Origin: Wenzhouxiangella sp.
GTDB taxonomy: Bacteria > Pseudomonadota > Gammaproteobacteria > Xanthomonadales > Wenzhouxiangellaceae
Reading direction: 5' to 3'
DNA length: 13,199 nucleotides
Assembly: GCA_007123575.1 (NCBI GenBank)
Contig: SKKV01000016.1
Span: 1-13,199, forward strand
The notes below the pieces were generated by a model that saw nothing but the letters and a program-made list of their open reading frames with translations, had not been told where the DNA came from and ran no database searches. Made by a program: the position numbers and the translations under genes. This document shows, piece by piece, positions 12,474 to 13,199 of this stretch (position 1 is its first letter; every line of letters starts with the position of its first letter).

Positions 12474-13199
12474 GAACCTCTCCGCTATGCAGGCTGATTT
12501 CACCGCTGCCGGTCCGCAGCCGCAGGTGACCGTTGTTATCAATCCCGGCCGCCTTTCCGAGCACTTGCCGGCCATCGTCCCAGTGCACCGACAGCGGCTG
12601 ATTGGCCAGCGCGTTCAGCTCGTGCCAGTCTGAGAGCAGCGCGGCACTGCCGTTGGCCTCTAGCACGCGCAGGTTGTTGACCAGCGATTCGAGCAGGGCG
12701 ATGGCCAGCTCGGTCCGGGTCTGGGAAAAACCGGCGCTCCTGAGGTCGGTCCAGGGCTGATCGATCAGCGCGGTCGACGGCAGGTTGACGTTGATGCCCA
12801 GCCCGATGATGACCTCGCAGGGGCCATCGGTGGGCCCGGTCAGGTCAACCAGGCAGCCGCCCAGCTTGCGCCCGGCCACTTGCAGATCATTCGGCCATTT
12901 GACCTGCACGAGCGAGCGCTGGCAGGCGTTCAGCGCTTTCGCCGCGGCCATGCTCGCAATAAGCCCCAGTGCGGTCAGCTCGGCCACCGGGCACTGAAAC
13001 CGCCAGCCCAACGACAGGTAAATGCCGGCCCCGGGTGGCGACGCCCAGCCCCGACCGCGCCGCCCGCGGCCGCCGCTTTGGCCTTCGGCAAGCAGGACGC
13101 AGGGCAGCGGGCGCTCGGCCAGGTCTTCGGTCAGCGCGGCATTGGTCGACGGGCAAATGTCGACGATGGCCAGGTCCAGATCCAGGGCCGTGGCACAGG
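12457..13199 (-). CDS. birA: Biotin-[acetyl-CoA carboxylase] ligase BirA, C-terminal 246 residues
   Basis: The gene runs off the right edge, so its start and any N-terminal DNA-binding domain are not visible. In the fragment, CPSTNAAL is followed by the biotinyl-AMP loop GRGRRGRGW (fragment residues 43-51), VKWPNDL (99-105) with the catalytic-site lysine of the family at K111 in RKLGG, and IIGLGINVN. The C-terminal SH3-like domain ends at TGA 12457-12459. BirA activates biotin with ATP and attaches it to the carboxyl carrier protein of acetyl-CoA carboxylase; in E. coli it also represses biotin genes. About 70 residues are missing compared with the 321-residue E. coli protein, which would be the size of the regulatory HTH domain. 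It is first of the three visible overlapping genes of the operon. Confidence 0.95.
   Translation of the reverse strand, partial: CATALDLDLAIVDICPSTNAALTEDLAERPLPCVLLAEGQSGGRGRRGRGWASPPGAGIYLSLGWRFQCPVAELTALGLIASMAAAKALNACQRSLVQVKWPNDLQVAGRKLGGCLVDLTGPTDGPCEVIIGLGINVNLPSTALIDQPWTDLRSAGFSQTRTELAIALLESLVNNLRVLEANGSAALLSDWHELNALANQPLSVHWDDGRQVLGKAAGIDNNGHLRLRTGSGEISLHSGEVRVRPT

Overview
The window is GC-rich bacterial DNA, most plausibly from a gammaproteobacterium. I infer this from the block birA-coaX-SPOR gene (an order I know from pseudomonads and relatives), ubiA, a divergent bioC/comF pair, and a CAU-anticodon tRNA with an encoded CCA end. Protein style suggests the Xanthomonadales/Chromatiales area; that placement is inference.

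Layout. (1) 1-425: the C-terminal end of a di-haem cytochrome c peroxidase/MauG-type protein. (2) 511-2300: a unit of about 1.8 kb bounded by inverted, multi-copy end sequences. It contains no transposase but carries a complete two-gene RES-type toxin-antitoxin module (antitoxin 1976-1368, toxin 1364-687) with a palindromic operator in front. (3) 2317-2393: a tRNA with anticodon CAU whose acceptor stem looks like tRNA-Ile2 rather than elongator tRNA-Met. It lies 12 nt downstream of a small DUF3144-type gene on the same strand. (4) 2919-7199: a 1426-residue one-piece signalling protein with periplasmic beta-propeller, Y_Y_Y domain, membrane helix, histidine kinase, receiver and AraC-type DNA-binding domain. 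It is followed by a strong intrinsic terminator. (5) 7490-8407: an FHA-GGDEF diguanylate cyclase, overlapping tail to tail with bioC. (6) 8388-10030: bioC and comF, divergently transcribed. (7) 10037-11077: ubiA, flanked on both sides by arrays of 7-bp repeats. (8) 11083-13199: the overlapping operon birA (5' end outside the window) - coaX - SPOR-domain gene, transcribed leftward.

Functionally, the right half is housekeeping cofactor metabolism: biotin synthesis and attachment (bioC, birA), CoA (coaX) and ubiquinone (ubiA). The middle is signalling, by the hybrid kinase-transcription factor and cyclic di-GMP. The left part is accessory DNA. The two least ordinary things are the transposase-less element carrying a RES toxin-antitoxin pair next to a tRNA gene, and the heptamer arrays filling the spaces after comF/ubiA and after the SPOR gene.
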